This document shows, piece by piece, positions 4,479 to 6,048 of a stretch of DNA of 6,048 bases. The stretch comes from an uncultured Clostridia bacterium (lineage in GTDB: Bacteria; Bacillota; Clostridia; Oscillospirales; CAG-272): contig CALGCW010000056.1 of the NCBI GenBank assembly GCA_937884385.1, forward strand, positions 1-6,048. Reading direction: 5' to 3'. The translations under genes were made by a program, and so were the position numbers. A model generated the notes under the pieces. The model was not told where the DNA came from, ran no database searches, and was given only the letters and a program-made list of their open reading frames with translations. Each line of letters begins with the position of its first letter. Position 1 is the first letter of the stretch.

Positions 4479-6048
4479 ATGAAAAGAAAATTTTTAAGTA
4501 TCGTTTTGTGTCTTTCGATGCTTCTGTCGCTTCTGACACTTGCATCCTGCTCGGATAAAAACAATCCTCCCGATGGCTCGGGAACAAATCCCCCTGCGGC
4601 GGGAGCAGAGTCTATTGCGATCCTCTATGAAAACGACGTGCATTGTGCCGTGGAGGGATATTCCAAGCTTGCGGCGATGAAAGCCGAGCTGAAAGGGGTC
4701 TATGACCACGTGGGCGTTGTTTCCTCGGGTGACTTTGTGCAGGGTGGCACTTTGGGTGCTGTTTCCAAGGGTGAGTACATCATAAACCTTATGAACAAGG
4801 TGGGCTATGATGCCATCGCGCTCGGCAACCACGAATTTGACTATCAGCTTGCGCGTCTTGTGGAGCTGAACAACCTCTCAAACACCAAGTTCCTCTCCTG
4901 TAACTTTGCTAAGGTAGGCGAGGACAAGTCATATTTTGATTCCTATACCATCGTATCCTACGGTGACGTGGAGATTGCTTACATCGGTATCACCACACCC
5001 TCTACCATCAGCTCGTCAAATCCCGCACAGTTCAAAAACGAGGACGGCGAGATTATATACACATTCAACGAAGCAGATATGTATAGCCTCGTTCAAGCAA
5101 ACATTGATGCTGCCGAGAAAGCAGGCGCGGATTACGTGATCGCGCTCTCGCACGTTGGCTATGACGAGTCAGATGAGTTGTTTGATATCACCGATATCAT
5201 CGAAAATACCGACGGATTTGATGTAGTTCTCGATGCACACGCGCATCTTGTCATCGAAAACAAAACCATCAAAGACAAGAGTGGCGACGACGTTCTGCTT
5301 TCCTCTACGGGAACGAAATTTGAGTACATCGGCAAGCTCACCATCACCGAGGACGGACTTGATACCGAGCTCATCGAAACCGCTACATACGAAAAGACCG
5401 ATGCGACCGTGGATGCGTACCTTGCCGAAATCAATGAGAGCTACGCAGAGCTTGGCAACCGTGTGATCGGAGAAAGCACGGTCACGCTGAACGACTACGA
5501 CGGCGATACTCGTCTTGTCAGAAACAGCGAAACCGCACTCGGCAATCTTTGCTCGGATGCACTTCGTGTGATGACGGGCGCTGACGTGTCATTTGTCAAC
5601 GGCGGCGGACTGCGCGCACCTATCGAAGCAGGCGAAGTCACCTTCAACGATATTTTCTCGGTGTTCCCGTACAACAATCAAGTCGTAACGGTTGAGATCA
5701 CAGGGCAAATGCTTCTCGATATGTTAGAGATGGGCGTGATGAATTACCCCGAAGAAAACGGCTCATTCCCAAGTATGTCGGGCGCGACCTTCTCGCTGAA
5801 TACAGCGATCCCCACCTCCGTCAAGACCGATGAAAACGGTTTCTTCACGAGCGTGGACGGTGAATACCGTGTGTACGGTGTCAAGGTGCTCGATAAGGAA
5901 AGCGGCGAATACCGTGACCTTGATCTTAACAAGAAATATGTTCTCGCAGGCTTCAACTATCATTTGCTCTCGCAAGGCGACGGAATGGCAATGTTGGGGG
6001 ATGCCAAGCCCACCCAAGCCGAGGGAACGCTTGACATCGAGCTTCTTG
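4479..6048 (+). CDS. Lipoprotein 5'-nucleotidase / metallophosphatase (3' end beyond window)
   Basis: A secreted, membrane-anchored phosphoesterase of the UshA/YfkN-like 5'-nucleotidase family, releasing phosphate from nucleotides or related esters outside the cell. The N-terminus is a lipoprotein signal with basic residues, a hydrophobic stretch and lipobox LASC (C24), then a Pro/Gly/Asn-rich linker. The metallophosphatase domain has NDVH (D53, H55), SGD (D85), GNHEFD (N117, H118, D121), SH (H225) and DAHAH (H254, H256), matching the two-metal site and His-Asp dyad of UshA. The 5'-nucleotidase C-terminal domain has NSETALGNLCSDALR, NGGGLRAPIEAGEVTFNDIF and SQGDGMAML. All 523 codons to the right edge are open; the end, and any anchor there, is not seen. 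AAAAGGA at 4467-4473 overlaps the radical SAM stop, and the start is 10 bases after that gene, so the two are probably co-transcribed. A role in the peptide pathway is unproven. Confidence 0.93.
   Translation, partial: MKRKFLSIVLCLSMLLSLLTLASCSDKNNPPDGSGTNPPAAGAESIAILYENDVHCAVEGYSKLAAMKAELKGVYDHVGVVSSGDFVQGGTLGAVSKGEYIINLMNKVGYDAIALGNHEFDYQLARLVELNNLSNTKFLSCNFAKVGEDKSYFDSYTIVSYGDVEIAYIGITTPSTISSSNPAQFKNEDGEIIYTFNEADMYSLVQANIDAAEKAGADYVIALSHVGYDESDELFDITDIIENTDGFDVVLDAHAHLVIENKTIKDKSGDDVLLSSTGTKFEYIGKLTITEDGLDTELIETATYEKTDATVDAYLAEINESYAELGNRVIGESTVTLNDYDGDTRLVRNSETALGNLCSDALRVMTGADVSFVNGGGLRAPIEAGEVTFNDIFSVFPYNNQVVTVEITGQMLLDMLEMGVMNYPEENGSFPSMSGATFSLNTAIPTSVKTDENGFFTSVDGEYRVYGVKVLDKESGEYRDLDLNKKYVLAGFNYHLLSQGDGMAMLGDAKPTQAEGTLDIELL

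Overview
The window looks like part of a peptide-maturation (RiPP-type) operon from an anaerobic Firmicute, probably a gut or rumen clostridium. This rests on the strong AGGAG ribosome sites before nearly every gene, Nif11-like leader peptides ending in GG, a radical SAM/SPASM enzyme and the codon use. The lineage is an inference and cannot be fixed from this sequence alone. All genes are on the + strand and closely packed (largest gap 57 bases, one overlap), with no convincing terminator, so they may form one transcription unit.

Bases 1-1458 hold the tail of one precursor gene and three complete precursor-like genes of 135, 134 and 154 aa. They share an almost identical 62-residue Nif11-like leader ending in VAGG or VSGG. 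Their downstream 'core' parts are quite different: each has a Cys soon after the GG and then a zinc-ribbon-like double Cys pair. The start of the array carries a tandem repeat with a 460-base period. The exact 55-base repeat at the very left edge implies that the array continues upstream, or that an assembly breaks there.

Bases 1512-2196 hold a 64-aa leader-like small protein that overlaps an ECF-type sigma factor by 8 bases, a likely built-in regulator. Bases 2208-3057 hold three more precursor-like genes. One has only a short 28-aa leader before a double-CxxC core. Two have full leaders and very short acidic cores (25 and 21 aa) with a single Cys.

Bases 3080-4468 encode a 462-aa radical SAM enzyme with an N-terminal winged-helix region resembling a RiPP recognition element and a complete seven-Cys SPASM domain. 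It is the only obvious modifying enzyme here and the likely maturase of the precursors. Ten bases later starts a lipoprotein 5'-nucleotidase/metallophosphatase whose reading frame stays open to the right edge.

Working model (inference): the sigma factor drives expression of the array, the radical SAM enzyme reads the conserved leaders and modifies the diverse cores, and a GG-type peptidase/exporter outside the window releases them. The unusual part is the core design: a Cys-plus-acid motif next to the cleavage site fused, in several members, to a zinc-ribbon-like module.
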